Assembly (NCBI GenBank): GCA_025200525.1
Contig: CM045761.1
Span: 36,774,190 to 36,838,189, forward strand
DNA length: 64,000 bases
Direction of reading: 5' to 3'
Source of the DNA: Camellia lanceoleosa
Lineage: Eukaryota; Streptophyta; Magnoliopsida; Ericales; Theaceae
In this document: piece by piece, positions 33,159-45,200 of the stretch
Position numbering within the stretch: position 1 is the stretch's first letter
Layout: each line of letters opens with the position of its first letter
Translations under genes and position numbers: made by a program
Notes under the pieces: model-generated
What the model saw: the letters and a program-made list of their open reading frames with translations, nothing else
Databases searched by the model: none
Told to the model about the DNA's origin: nothing

Positions 33159-34607
33159 ATAAAGGCAAAGGTTTGCCAAACGTTATGAATAGGACATTCA
33201 CTATTTGGTTCACAGACCACAGATATTTGTCAGTAACATTATATGCACTAGGGGTGGTTTGGAAGGCAATTTTTTGATTTTTTTTTGTTTTTTTTATTAA
33301 AAGATAAATTGGTTATAAAATTAAAAAATAAATTTAAATAAAATATCACATCAAATACTATAATCATTTTACTTTTTTCTCTTATAAATATCACATCTAA
33401 CTATAAAAAAATCTAATTATCTTCTCAAATACAAAAAAAAAAAAAACTTCTAATAATATTCTACAATAAAAAAACTTATAAAAATATTCACTTCTCAAAC
33501 ATTCATTTGATTCCAAATAATGTTTTAAACCGTACACATCATAGGAAGAGTCTTGCGCATATGGCGCAAGTTAATATGTTAGGGCCATTGATTACTAACC
33601 TGTGCACAGGGGGCTGGGTGAAAAACAACTATCAATTGTTTGAGTTCGCAGAATTTAACGAGAGTTTTATTTTAGGCACCATATGGGAAGAAGGTTTGTG
33701 GACTTTTTTTTATGGTTATTAGCCATAAAAAATAAAATAGATTATTTTAGTCATAATTAATAAAACATCACATCAAATTCATAATTATTATATTCTTTTT
33801 TTTAAAAAAAGTCAAAAAGTTAAAAAAATCCTTCTCAAATCAAATTTTTTAACCCAGACTAAAATAGTCAAAAAAATCAAAAAGTCAAAAAGCAAAGGAG
33901 TCAAAAAAGCCAAAAAGCCACTTATTAAGATTATATATATATATATATTATTTATAATTTTTTTAATTAATTTGATAATTATAATTGTAGTATTTGGTTT
34001 AATTTTTAAATTAATTTTTAGATTGAAAAATTAAAAAATATGTTTAGTTTACCATTTTTAAAATTATTTCTCTCTCTCTCTCTCTCTCTTCACATATCAA
34101 TCAATTAATTTTTCTCTCATACTCATCTATTTAACTTCAAAAAAAAAAAAAAATACTTACAAATCATTCTAAAATTATTTTCAAAATTTATAATCAAACA
34201 AGTTTTCAATTTTCAAACACGTATATTTCAAAATACAATTCAAAACTTTTTTTAAAAATTGAAACCAACAGAGCCAATATTTTTATTTCATTACATTTGT
34301 CTAAAATAAAAAATAAAAAATAGATGATCTTTTAAAAAAAAAAAAAACATAATAAAATAAAATAAAATAAATTCAATTATTGGATCGATTTAATTTTTTT
34401 TTTATGAATATTGAACATGGAAAATCTTATAAAAAGAAATATTTGGATTATCGGAATGGAATCCGTGATAGATCTCACAAGCCCAAATAATCTTTTCAAA
34501 TTTATATTTGAATTTGAGAAAAGTTGGAACTCTAATTTGGCAAACCTATATATTTCAGGGAAGTTCAACTCCAATTTTTATCTTTGTCATTTGGAACTCT
34601 AATTTGG
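33159..34607. other. AT-rich DNA with MITE debris up to the duplication junction
   Basis: It contains GTCAAAAAGTCAAAAAGCC-type words (33270-33490, 33770-33930) resembling decayed MITEs, an (AT)n run near 33937, (TC)n at 34074-34090 and A-runs. AACTCTAATTTGGCAAAC occurs at 34529 and 34593, a 64-bp-spaced repeat next to the start of copy B. No gene is supported. Confidence 0.55.
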
Positions 34608-34834
34608 CAAACAAAATAATATCATTTTAAAGTGTGTATTTTTTTTAAAATGTAATTTTTTTTTTATTATATCTTATATCCTTTTAAGTGTGTACTCATA
34701 TCGTTTGGATTATCATAAATTTGTTTCCATATTATATCTGATTTTCTCATTCATCATGTTACGTTTGGAAAGATTTTTAGGAATGACAAGTCTATAAACA
34801 ACAACCATGCAAGTTTTTTTTGCCTTGATTACAG

Positions 34835-34959
34835 GATTTCAGTGCATTTTCAAAATGTTGCTTAAATGGATGTGGATATAGTCGATAATATGATGAAGTT
34901 TGAGGGTTGTGTGTTGATTCCTTCGACAGATTTCGACTCCAATAAGTTGAGGGGAAGAT
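34835..34959 (+). other. Exon-like block, copy B
   Basis: This matches 12219-12343 in length, acceptor (TTGATTACAG) and donor (GTATGT). The frame from ATG 34866 is still open, with two amino-acid changes near the end (Asn to Asp, Arg to Lys) and no stop. Retained openness in both copies is the only evidence for coding. Confidence 0.35.
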
Positions 34960-36144
34960 GTATGTTTTTATTTTTTATTTTTTATAAAAGTGTATTGTTG
35001 TTTGTTAAAGTGTGGATTGTTCATCTTTAATATGGCATTGACAATCTATTAAACGTATTGATAGGCATACTTTGGCCAATGTTCTAATTGAATGTGTATA
35101 TGTGACATTGTGATTGTTGATGCGTTTTGATATGTTCAATGTGTGTGTGTTGGGAGGGTGTATGGGTTCAAGGGTTAGGTTGAGGATATTTGGTTTTAGT
35201 TGTTAATTGGATGTCGAATGTGAACCATAACGTAAGATGACAATTGTACATTGGGACCTAGATAATCATGTTATGATGCATGTTACATTTAGTGTGTAAT
35301 GTTAATCTACATACACCATGTAATAGATGATATTTGTGTGTTTGTTCGGTTGTTTATGTGTTTGAATGTGTATTGTGTCTTTGTTATAATCAATGTTTAC
35401 ATACATATCACAGTACGTTATGCAAAATTATTGGGGATTTGGGTTTGTAATTGAATGTGGATTGAATCTCATCGCTCGACGTTAAAGTTATGCTAGGTTG
35501 GGGGTGATGATAGTTCAATACATTGGTTGGATTGTGATGTTACATGTTACATTAAGAGGTTACATTATTCATAATTCAACGGTGGAGTATTGGAATGTCA
35601 CGTTGGGTATGGGATGAGAAGCATATGGAAATGACGGTGGATTTGGGATGTTACATGTTACATTTATGTTGGGTTTGAGATGAGAAATATATGAGAATGT
35701 CACGTTGGATTTGGGAATGTCATATTGGGTTTGGGATGTTACATGTTACATTTATGTTTTGAATTTTAAATTTTCAACTATATAGATATGATCAACATCT
35801 ATAGTAATATTAGATTTTTCATATATGATATTGCGATTAATCAAGTTGTTTTGAATTTCAGAAGCATATGGAAATATCACGTTAGGTTTGGGAATGCCAC
35901 ATTGAGTTTGGAATGTTACATATTACATTTATGTTTTGAATTTCAAATTTTCAATCATATATGATCACAATCTATGGTAACATTGGATTTTTCATATATG
36001 GTATTGCTATTAATTATGTTATTTTGAATTTTAAATTTCTAACCATATAGATATGATCACAATATATAGTAACATTGGGTTTTCTATATATGGTATTATT
36101 ATTAATCAGGTTATTAATTAATTAAGATTGGGGGTAGATGTGTC

Positions 36145-36739
36145 TAAGACTGCAAATGAACAGAGCCGTTCGTGAACAGGCTCGAGCTCGTTTGAACTCG
36201 GTTCGTTAATTTTTTTTTGCGTTCGAGCTCGAGCTCGAGCTTGTTAAATTTTTAATAAACAAGTCCAAACATTCTAAAGTTTGGCTCGTTAGCTGGCTTG
36301 TTTAATATTTATTATTTATATATTAAATAATATAAAAATATGTATAAAAAATAAGAGAAATATGCTATTTATATATTGAAAAAATATAAATGTAAATAAC
36401 AATTAACTATAGATAGTACATTTATATAATAGTGATAGTAGATATTATTATTTTAGTAAAATATGAACTTTTTTTAAGTATGTTTATATATATTGTATAT
36501 ATAATTGTATAATCAAAATTTTAATTGTAACTTTAGTTTTCACATGCAAATATGAATTTATAAATTTTTTGGCTCATTAAGGCTCGTGGACAGGATCGAG
36601 CTCGAGTCGACCTAAGCCAACTCGGCTCGAGCTCAGTTCGTTAAATTTTTATTCAGCTCGAACTCGAGCTCGTTAAAATCTTAATAAATAAGTCCAAACA
36701 TACTAAAACTCGGCTCGGCATGGCTCGTTTGTAGCCCTA
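36145..36739. mobile_element. hAT-type MITE (595 bp), copy B allele without LTR
   Basis: The ends TAAGACTGCAAA and TTTGTAGCCCTA are flanked by GATGTGTC (36137-36144) and GATGTGTT (36740-36747). This is the uninterrupted counterpart of 13529-16591 and proves that the solo LTR in copy A is a later insertion. Confidence 0.88.
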
Positions 36740-36967
36740 GATGTGTTCAAAAAAAACACAGGACCTATTCAGCTATAAATTTTTTTCATAGGATTATATC
36801 TTGTATAAGTATTTCAAATAGGACTTATAAATAATTTATCTAAAATCAAATCCATACAAAAAATTTTAACCTCAAACTAAAATAGTTATAAAATTAAAAA
36901 GTCAATCTATTTTCCAAACAAAACAATATTTTGAAAAGTAAAATTGTGAACAGACATAAAAAAATTA

Positions 36968-37129
36968 GGAAAATGTTTGGGGCCCTAATTTTGTGGCTCA
37001 AAAGTGACTCAAATAGCCAAAACGACGTCGTTTTGGCCATTTTGAATGTTGTTTTGTACTCAAAACGACGTCGTTTTGACCATTTGAACCACTTTTGAGC
37101 TACAAAATTTGGACCCTCTAGCATTGTTG
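36968..37129. mobile_element. Mutator-type MITE (about 162 bp) with CGACGTCG palindromes
   Basis: The ends are imperfect inverted repeats: GGCCCTAATTTTGTGGCTCA and TGAGCTACAAAATTTGGACC. Inside are two copies of AAAACGACGTCGTTTTG (37019-37035, 37061-37077). The flanks AAAAAAATTA/AAAAAAATAA suggest a 9-10-bp TSD. It is absent from copy A at the AAT microsatellite. Confidence 0.7.
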
Positions 37130-37291
37130 AAAAAAATAATAATAACAATAATAATAATAAAAGTCTTAAATTAAAAGATGTGAAACCCAGGACTGCAGCT
37201 TGTCATAGCTGAAACTTATGATTTTCTACACTCATATGGTATAAAAATATTCATGTGAGATATAATTATTTATTTAGTAAAAATTTTAAAA

Positions 37292-37465
37292 GGGAAAAGC
37301 GGGGGAGCTTGAAACGGGGGAGCCCGAATCCCCCGAAAATGCCATTTTGGGTAAAAAAAAAAAATGCAAGGCAAGTGAAAAAAAAAAAAAAAAAAAAACA
37401 GTTTACTTAAAATGGAAATTAGGGGGATTCGGGGGGAGGGGAATTCGAGCTACCAATCAAAGTTG
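37292..37465. mobile_element. Mutator-type MITE-like insertion (174 bp)
   Basis: A 9-bp duplication ATTTTAAAA (37283-37291, 37466-37474) flanks an insertion missing from copy A (single site near 17270). Subterminal GAATCCCCC and GGGGGATTCGG segments are inverted around an A-rich centre, but the outermost bases do not match well. The class is inferred from the TSD length. Confidence 0.65.
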
Positions 37466-39875
37466 ATTTTAAAACCAATACTCTTTCCGTCTTAAAATAT
37501 TAATTCCTTATTTTATTTTTTATTATCTTAAAATATTAGTCCCTTTTTAAAAATCAAGTATAAAAATAATATAAATTTCCTATTTTACCCTTTTTTAAAT
37601 TCATTAATAACATAAAAAGCATAATTATGATATTAATATTTTTCAAAAAATATACTATCAAAAGATGATTTTGACAAATTAAATTTTTTAAAGTACAATA
37701 ATTATAATGCTAAAAAAAATTAAATTCTCTAAAAAGGACTATTATTCGAAACAGAGTAATATTTTTCGAAATTTATTAATCGTGACAGTCAAGCCGGACG
37801 CTGGTAGTTTTCTCAGAGCAGCTTTGTGATAAAATTTTCACCTAATCACATTCGGCCAATTGTACACATTATGATATTTTGACTGGAGTAATGTTAGAAA
37901 TTTTAAAAATTCTATCAAAATTTTTATTAAATGTCTCATATGAGTATAGAATCTACATAATGTGGGTCTCATACGCGTGTGAGATATTTGGTAAAAATTT
38001 TAATAAAATTTATGAGATATCTAACATTTTTGTTTTGACTGCCACTAAAAATAACAAAACAAAAATGTTAGAATTAGGTGATCTCTGACCTTTACTTACA
38101 TCTAAAATTAAATTTAAATTTGATTAAAAAATCTTAAAATATGGGTTCCAACATTTCATTAAAATGATATCAAATGAAGGGAAAGTTACTCTCTTTTTTT
38201 TTTGTTAAGCAAATTAAGTGAGTTTTATTATTTCATCAAATTTATAAGTAATTGTTGGGTTGGAAGTCATCTCAGACATCCTTTCGAATAATCGATTTTT
38301 AGATAAATTTGATAAAAATTTACTTTAAACCGGATGGCTAGCTGGGTGATAGGTCGGACGACCGCCCATATTTGATGAAATCATTAGAGAGCATTATGTC
38401 TGATCAAACTTTTTATTAAATTTTTACTCAAATTTGATAAAGTGTTGGAGATGCTGTTAAAAAAATTCTACTAAAAATTTGATGAAGTACTCATATGTGT
38501 GTGGAACTCATACGTATGTACGGCCCACATTTATATGAGTGTTTAGTTATTTTTTTTTGAGTTTTTTAGCATTTTTTATAACAAAATTAATGATGATACT
38601 CTTTTTGATTAAAAAATTGGGTAATATTTTTGGAACAAATTCATATAATGTTCTTATTTAATATTTATTAGTTAAAATTGTGAAATTTAATATTTTTTAT
38701 TAAAATTTTAAAGAATATAATGAGTGATGTGAACCAATATTTCAAGACTACATAATCACTTGACTAGATTGTCAATAATGTTGGAAGATGTATAAAAATA
38801 TATTATATATTAAAATATATGAAAATATGTGAAGATTTATAAATTGATTAGGATTTATTTATTTTTTTTGTAATATTTTCTGCATCTTGTTGACAACTCA
38901 TAAAGCTATCATTAGTATGATTTAAAAAAAAAAAATTCTCTAACAATTTTGTTCATGTCATTTGTGCTTGAGATATCAAACTGATATAAAAATGAGCAAT
39001 TATATTACGAAAAATGTTAAAAATTGTTGGCGGTGCACTAAATAAATGTATTTATTTATTTATTTATTTATTATAAGTTGTTATAATATTTCTTTATTTT
39101 TATTTTATTTTTTATATATTTTTGTAAAAAGTCAACAAATTGCTAAGGTTTCTTTTGACAATCAGATTAAAAGCCAGCTTATTAGTTTTTGAGGTCATAT
39201 TACCTCTCTATTTTTTTGCACTTTTAAAAAAAAAAATTAAAAAATCAACTTTTAACTTACTTTTCAAAATAGACCTAAATAAGCAAACTATAAACCACCC
39301 ATTGAAAAAGTATATAATAAGTATCTATTATATAAGGAAAATGATCTTTTTAACCCACAAACCTTGTGGGAGCTCCGTTAGTTAACTTTTATTTGATAAT
39401 CCTACATCGGAAAAAGAAGGAAAAAAATGAGTTGTTTTACTCATATAAATGGAATTTATACTCTCATCCCTACTTAGTGAAGAGTCTTATGAGAGTTTCT
39501 ATTTCAACAAAAATTCTCAATTCACAAAATTTTAGTGCTCGAATTTCAACTTCCGAACGAATCCATGCTCTATCATTGATATCTAAACAACTAATTTTTA
39601 TTCAAAAATCAATATTCTAATAATTAGATTTGTTCAAAAATTAATATTCGAACTACAAAATACGTAAACTAAAACAAAATGTAGTGTGCAAATAAAATTG
39701 CCAAAACAATTGTGCATGATGTTTAACAAGATTATCTACCAGAATTGCCCATGTGTTTGATGTTCTTCTGATAATATTAAAATAAATAAAGTATACAAAC
39801 TACTTAAAAATATCGTAAACTAAAACAAAGTGTAGTTGTTGGCTACATATTTTGTAAAAGCCAATTACAATTCGA

Positions 39876-39939
39876 CACGTGGCAGTATAAGGGTATTATG
39901 GGAAGATGATGTTAATCTTTGATCCCAATCGTACACGTG
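39876..39939 (+). promoter_or_regulatory. Two G-box/ABRE-like sites in 5' LTR
   Basis: GACACGTGGC (CACGTG at 39876-39881) and TACACGTGAC (CACGTG at 39934-39939) lie about 220-280 bp upstream of the LTR TATA box. Both CACGTG cores survive in the 3' LTR (54409-54414, 54467-54472). ACACGTGGC is the core bound by plant bZIP factors in abscisic-acid and light responses; a role here is inferred. Confidence 0.5.
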
Positions 39940-40157
39940 ACAATAAATATTGGTTCTCAAAAGATCTGAGTAGCACTAGATCGTGATGAGATCTGGTGGC
40001 GTGGCTTTAACGGTTACTGTATTCAAATTCAAATATAGGAGGAAGTTCAATTGCAAGTGATGGCGTAGTGGAACTATTTCTAAAGCGACATGATCGGCGA
40101 TCATGGAGGAAGCGATTCGGACGGTTGAAATGCAGATTCGAGGTCATCCTTTACAAG

Positions 40158-40165
40158 TATAAATA
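40158..40165 (+). promoter_or_regulatory. LTR TATA box
   Basis: TATAAATA in ACAAGTATAAATAGCAAGG, 322 bp into the LTR and conserved at 54695-54702 in the 3' LTR. Confidence 0.65.
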
Positions 40166-40599
40166 GCAAGGAAGTCCCCAGAAAAGACCCCCAGACTCAG
40201 ATCATACAAACCAATCTTTATTTCATATTTTCCTTTCAAGTTTTACCTTTCCTGTACTTTAAATACCTGCACTTTAAATATCCGCACTGCACTTCAATTC
40301 ATAGGAGTAGTTCAAATAGATTCAAGTAGCCTGTTGTTGTAAACCTCCTCGAGGCTGAGTTTGGACTATTGTAAGTGTTCATTTTAATGAAATACTTCGA
40401 TTGTTCTTTATATTAATTGTTATTCCTCTTAAATTCTCCTAAGTCAAGCTATCAGTAAAAGTCCTCTTCATTGAAATTTGAAAGAACTAAAACACATGCT
40501 TTGATAATTGATTGGCAATTATAATTTCTGTAAGGATCGATTGATCCTTCGGCACGCTCGCATTTACAAATATACCCTTGAGCGACCAAAAAGTCAACA

Positions 40600-40630
40600 T
40601 ATATTTTTTACGCCCAATGGGACTGTTAAA
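40600..40630 (+). other. Putative primer-binding region
   Basis: Directly after the 5' LTR comes TATATTTTTTACGCCCAATG. The GCCC...GGG core resembles the region after LTRs of related plant elements, but no convincing tRNA match could be made by eye. Confidence 0.3.
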
Positions 40631-41701
40631 ATGGCTGAGCGAAGGCGACAAGGAGAAAATGAACGCCTGGAAGAAGGCGTAGAAGGAGAGGCAGAAATAC
40701 CTAATCCAGAGGAGAATGTGGTAACACATCCTATGGAGACTCCTATGTTATCAGAACCTTTGGTCGAACAGACCAGTACTTCTGGACAAGGACCATATGT
40801 TCATAATATTGGACGAAACCAAGGAATTGGACCATCCACCGTTCCATCTACTCAGCCAACAAATCCATGGGATGGCTTGGTAGATGCTATGGGACAACAA
40901 TTAATGAACACAATGGAAAGGTGGGCAACATCTTTTTTGGATTGAATGAATAATCACCAACCAACAAATACAAGACATACAGAGGAAATTTTAAATGTCC
41001 CTCAGCAAAGACTGGCTAGAGGAAAACAGCCTATGCAAGCTAATAGACAAATTAATGGTCAGACTAGTACTCAGAATTATGAAAGACCATCGCCTCAGTC
41101 TTGGTATGAACCCATTTCAAGGCCTATAGTAGGCCAAAATGCCTCAGTACTCAACAATGAAGCCACACAAGTTGGTGGATCTAGCCAAGTACAAGAAACT
41201 GGCATAAGAATGGTGGCAAATCCCATGTTCGAAGCCATACCTGGCACTAGAGGGTATAATAATCCCTTATTCGAATTTATACCCGGGGGGTTGGAAGGTT
41301 TGCCCACAAATGGAAGGGATACAATGCCTGTTCCAATACCTTTCGCAGGTCCCTTCGCAGGACAGGCTCAAAGGGGTTACCCATACCCCCAACAGCAACC
41401 TGCAACACAGGGGCAACCAGTCCCAAATGTACCACCTTATGGACCAAGAGGACCACAGGCACAAGTTTGTCCACCAAACCTTGTGTTTGTCCCTCCAGTA
41501 GTGGTTCAGCAAGCCCAAAATATGGTCCCTAGGAACCAAATTGCTGATATTGTTAGGGAGATGTGTGGACCGATGGCTCGAGGGGTCCAGACTCAGATAT
41601 CTGAAAACCATACCCAGTGGATAGATAGGGTACATGAATACCCAAGAGGATTGAGAATACAGATTTTACCCTATTCTATGGGCGAAATCAATCAACGATG
41701 A
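40631..41701 (+). pseudogene. Tat gag, N-terminal part
   Basis: The frame starts at ATG 40631 (AERRRQGENERLEEG), just inside the LTR boundary. It runs to 41701 with a single TGA at 40943, where CGA (Arg) is likely. It is hydrophilic and Pro/Gln/Asn-rich with no enzymatic motif, as expected for the variable N-terminus of plant Ty3 gag. Repeated segments NPMFEAIPG and NPLFEFIPG (near 41219-41290) form a short internal repeat. The frame then shifts into the gag core. Confidence 0.75.
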
Positions 41702-42044
41702 GAGCATATTGCGGTTCGCTACTCAATGTGGTGAATTCACTAATCATGATTACATAAAACTGAGATTATTTCCAAACTCTTTAACTGGGGGAGAATTTGT
41801 ATGGTATATCAACCTTACACCTGGCTCCATTCAAACCTGGCAACAAATGGAAGAGGCGTTTCATGCCCAATTCTTCCAATCGGAGCGAGGTGTCTATGGC
41901 GAACTTGGCAAGATTGAGTCAAAGGCACGAAGAAAAGGCTACTCGTTCATTGCAGTTAAAAGGGCTCGAAATAAATGTAGAGTCATCCTTCCAGAGCGAA
42001 ATTTGTACGATTGGCTCAAAAGCGGTTTAGAGTTCAAAGCTTGA
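41702..42044 (+). pseudogene. Tat gag core (retrotransposon gag domain)
   Basis: In the next frame, RFATQCGEFTNHDYIKLRLF and LTGGEFVWYINLTPGSIQTW are typical of the retrotransposon gag core. WQQMEEAFHAQFF follows. This is the capsid-forming part. The frame ends at a TGA at 42042, and the continuation to 42559 is broken by several stops. Confidence 0.8.
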
Positions 42045-42559
42045 AATAAATTTGACTCAAGCGAATTGAGGATTTGGTCGAATTAACCTATAAGGTGTCT
42101 CGATATGAAGCATTACTAGAGGAAGAACAAGATCGAAACAATGCTTCAGTATAAGACATACTATAGAGATCCCAATTATGAGATTGATCGTGAAATTGTG
42201 GGCAAAGAACCCGTGTCTGTGAAGCATTAATTCATAAGGATACAACTATCGACCGACAATTTAAAAAGAAAGACTTTCACGAAAGTATTCTTCGATTTAA
42301 CAAAAGCGGATGACATTTTTGATTATTTGCTTGCGACCAATTTCCTTAAGTTACCAAAAGGGTAAAGCTAGTCTCTTGATGAACTTAAAGGAAAAGTATC
42401 TTTGTAAATGGCATAATTCTTGGTCTCACTCAATTAAAAGCGCATTGTTTTTCGAGACAGATCCAAGAGCAAATCAGGAAAGGAAGTCTGAAGTTCCACC
42501 AAAATGAAAAAGCCATAGGAATTGAGAACTGTTTCGAAGTTGGAGAAAGCACGGCTAAT
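42045..42559 (+). pseudogene. Degraded gag continuation
   Basis: Between the gag core and the long frame, short pieces such as YKVSRYEALLEEEQ-like text (near 42087-42130) occur in alternating frames. This indicates a decayed gag C-terminal region rather than an intron. Confidence 0.5.
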
Positions 42560-44173
42560 GTGGTCGTACCAAACTTTCAGAATCTATCTCTGCAGGAATT
42601 GGAAGAGGTCAATGTGCAAATGCATATTGCCAACCAGACAGCTGCCAAGAAGGAGACCAGAAGCCCGCCAGTTATTGGACAAGGTTTCTCACATCAAAAG
42701 GAACATTCTGATGAAGAAGTACTGGATGACGATTCCTTGGAAGTAACTGTAATGCAGAGGATGTGTCCCAAATGTAGACCAAGCTACAAATGGTTGAAGG
42801 GGCTTCCAATTGATGGGAAGCAATACTATAAGGATGTTCAGAGACGTCCTAAGTCAACCAACGCTTACAACAAAAGGCCGTACCCGGCTAGTGATAGGCA
42901 GCGACCAGTGGTGGTTGAGCACATGGTTAGCAGAATAAATGCTAAAGGCAAAAGGCCCTTGTATGAGTCTAGGCCACTTAATTACTACAGAATGGAGAGC
43001 AAACATTCTGAAAGAAGATTAAAGAGGAGTTCAGGTTATGGGACTAAAGCCAGAGATTGGCCCCCTAGACCAACCTCACACAGAACAGAAAATGGCCATC
43101 TCCATCAAAGGCCAGAATCAAGCTCGAAGCATGAGACCAGAACCAAGCACTTGCCTCCACGGCTAGTTTCGAAGATGGCTTCGAAGGTGGAAAAGGGTGA
43201 TTCAACATTTGAATCAGTAAGCTCTTGGGTACCTGGAGTTCCAGATTGGTTTGTAATGCAAAACAAACCTAGGGAATTGCCTGCCAGGAGAGATGTTGGA
43301 ATCACAGGCAGAATGGTCAAGCCTCCTTTGGTGGCTCCTAACAACTGGGTATTGCTGAAGCACCCAAAGACGAAGGAACCAAATATGGTTCCAGTTATTT
43401 CCAGATCACAAAGAAGGAAAATTCAGCGTAGATACACCCAGTACCAGCAAGATCTGAAAGAGAGTGGAGAGAGTTCTTCACAGGTCAAGACAAAAGAAAA
43501 GAAAACTTCGAAGCCAGACCATGCTCCAAAACCGACGCTACAAAGTAAAGTGGTTTGTAGCAGAGAACAATTGGCCCAAGTTCATTCTGAACTAAAAACC
43601 AGGGAGAAGTCTAGTTTGGCAGGGCTGGAGAAGGCTCTGATGGAAAGTGATAGTGAAGTGGAAGAAGAGATTGGCATGGGCCAAAAGAAGGAAATGGCAG
43701 AAGAAGAAATGTTCGAAGCCTTCATGGCTGAACAAACATTTCTGACCGAAGAATCAGTTGAGAAGGATCCTTCGAAGGGATCAGTTATCAATGAAGTACC
43801 AGAATGCAGCATGGAGGACGCTGCTGAAGACACTGAGCAAAGTAACCAAGAGGGGAAGAAGGTACAGTCAACCATCCAGTTTGGCTCATTTCCCCCTGTA
43901 TCAGTCAACATGGTACACATACTACCTCATGAATTCCAGGCTGAAAATGAGGATCAGGATGACCAAGACATGGATCCAATTCCTGTCTCTAGCGAGGAAT
44001 CACAAGTGAGTATGGTACAGGATGCTCCTGAAATGGCTATTCCAATGGAAACTGAGTGTAAAAGCGAGGAGGAGGTGAGCATCAACCTCTCGTATCCTTT
44101 TGAATACCCCTCGAATTCCATGACCCAACATGTCAAGCCTTTGTACATTAAGGCTTTCTTTGATGGGATCTGA
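42560..44173 (+). pseudogene. Gag C-terminus and gag-pol linker
   Basis: A 537-residue open frame starts VVPNFQNLSLQELEEVN. It has CPKC near residue 72 followed by a basic, Arg/Pro/Lys/Ser-rich tract, then an acidic tail (residues 350-510). It ends LYIKAFFDGI, the text that normally precedes the protease. The length and low complexity are usual for Tat elements. A CPKC pair without an obvious second half suggests a diverged nucleic-acid-binding motif. It stops at 44171, just before the protease. Confidence 0.65.
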
Positions 44174-44450
44174 TTAAACCGAGTCCTAGTAGACAATGGG
44201 CGGCGGTAAATTTATTACGAAATCTTCTTTGAAGAAATTAGGGAAGAAGAATCGAGTTGATCCCAACCAGTACAACCATTCTTTGGTTTCTTTGGAGATA
44301 AGCGATGGCCAGGTATTACGCCTATTAATTTGAGTGTGGGAACCGAGGATTGTATGGCGACATTCTTCGTGATCAACAGCAATGCTAAATATAATGCCTT
44401 ACTTGGGAGAGATTAGATTCACACCAACAAATGTGTGCCTTCCTCTTTGC
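44174..44450 (+). pseudogene. Tat aspartic protease (degraded)
   Basis: Directly after the stop the frame continues RVLVDNG (about 44180-44200), where D-N-G takes the place of the usual D-T/S-G, as is common in Tat elements. It later reads INLSVGTEDCMATFFVIN (44328-44382) and NALLGRD (44395-44415), with frame changes and a stop at the expected Trp. This is a recognisable but inactive protease. Confidence 0.7.
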
Positions 44451-45200
44451 ATTAGAAGATCATGATGGCCCTGGGTAATGGAGAGACAGAGGAGATTGAT
44501 GCAGATCCTCAACCTTTCATAGCTTTGTCACAGACTTTGCGAGGCCAAAAGTCAGTATATTGAGGGGTGACCCCTCTCGATATTAAGGAAAGGCGATGGC
44601 TCGGCCGGTGAAGTGGCGGTGATGAGAGTATACACAAGCACTTAGTCCAAGAAAGTCTTGATGAAGAGGTTGTCGTGAAAGATGACAATGATGCTGGTTG
44701 TAGGCAAAGAAATGAAGAACGAAGCCAAGTCATTGGCTTTGATTAAATTTTCATCATTGGATGTAAAAGCAATAGTCCAGAAAGTACAGAAACAAGAAAG
44801 AGAGGCCATGATAATTGGCTGTAAACAAGAGCAGCAACAGGTCAGAAGTTTGACCTTTGGGAAATACTGTGCATTAGACATTGAAACAAAAGTCTAGGAG
44901 ATCTGAGGAAGAAAGGCGCCTTATGGAATGATTTTGTCTATGAGGAAGAGGCGAGATGTCAGTAGAGAACCTAGGAAGCAGAACAAAGGCGAAAAGGTTG
45001 CTTCAAAGGTCGAAGAAACAAAAGAAGAAGCTTTGATGAATTCCCAGACACAAGACCCCTTAGAAGAAGTGAATTTAGGGAAGGTTACGTGCAAAGAACC
45101 CACCTATATAAGTACTTGTTTGAATGTTACGGGCAGAGACCGATTATTGGTTGTTCTAAAGAAATACAAAGATTGCTTTGCATGGTCCTATAATGAACTA
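44451..45200 (+). pseudogene. Protease-RT linker (degraded)
   Basis: Frame fragments include 44682-44897 and 44928-45212. The second ends DCFAWSYNELPIG, the segment that precedes RT in this group (CFAW). The first contains lysine/glutamine-rich coiled sequence. Stops separate the pieces. Confidence 0.55.

Larger units (their letters stand above)
11990..34600 (+). repeat. Segmental duplication, copy A
   Basis: From about 11990 (AATATCATTTTAAAGTGTG) the sequence repeats in direct orientation at about 34608 onward. Homology was followed block by block to about 31110 in copy A and 63089 in copy B. It is interrupted only by insertions private to one copy. If the copies are tandem, unit A ends where B begins (about 34600) and is about 22.6 kb long. 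The unit includes the GDSL exons. Substitutions and small indels separate the copies, so they are not recent identical duplicates. Confidence 0.85.
39837..40599 (+). repeat. 5' LTR (763 bp)
   Basis: It starts TGTTGGCTACATATTTTG and ends AAAAAGTCAACA. The match to 54370-55138 continues over the whole length with scattered substitutions and small indels, concentrated near 39980-40140 and 40500-40560. TATAAATA is at 40158-40165 and G-box words lie upstream. Confidence 0.93.

Noticed and set aside
33507..33722. A 71-aa frame considered as a host exon
   Set aside because: No splice borders or family similarity; surrounded by MITE debris.
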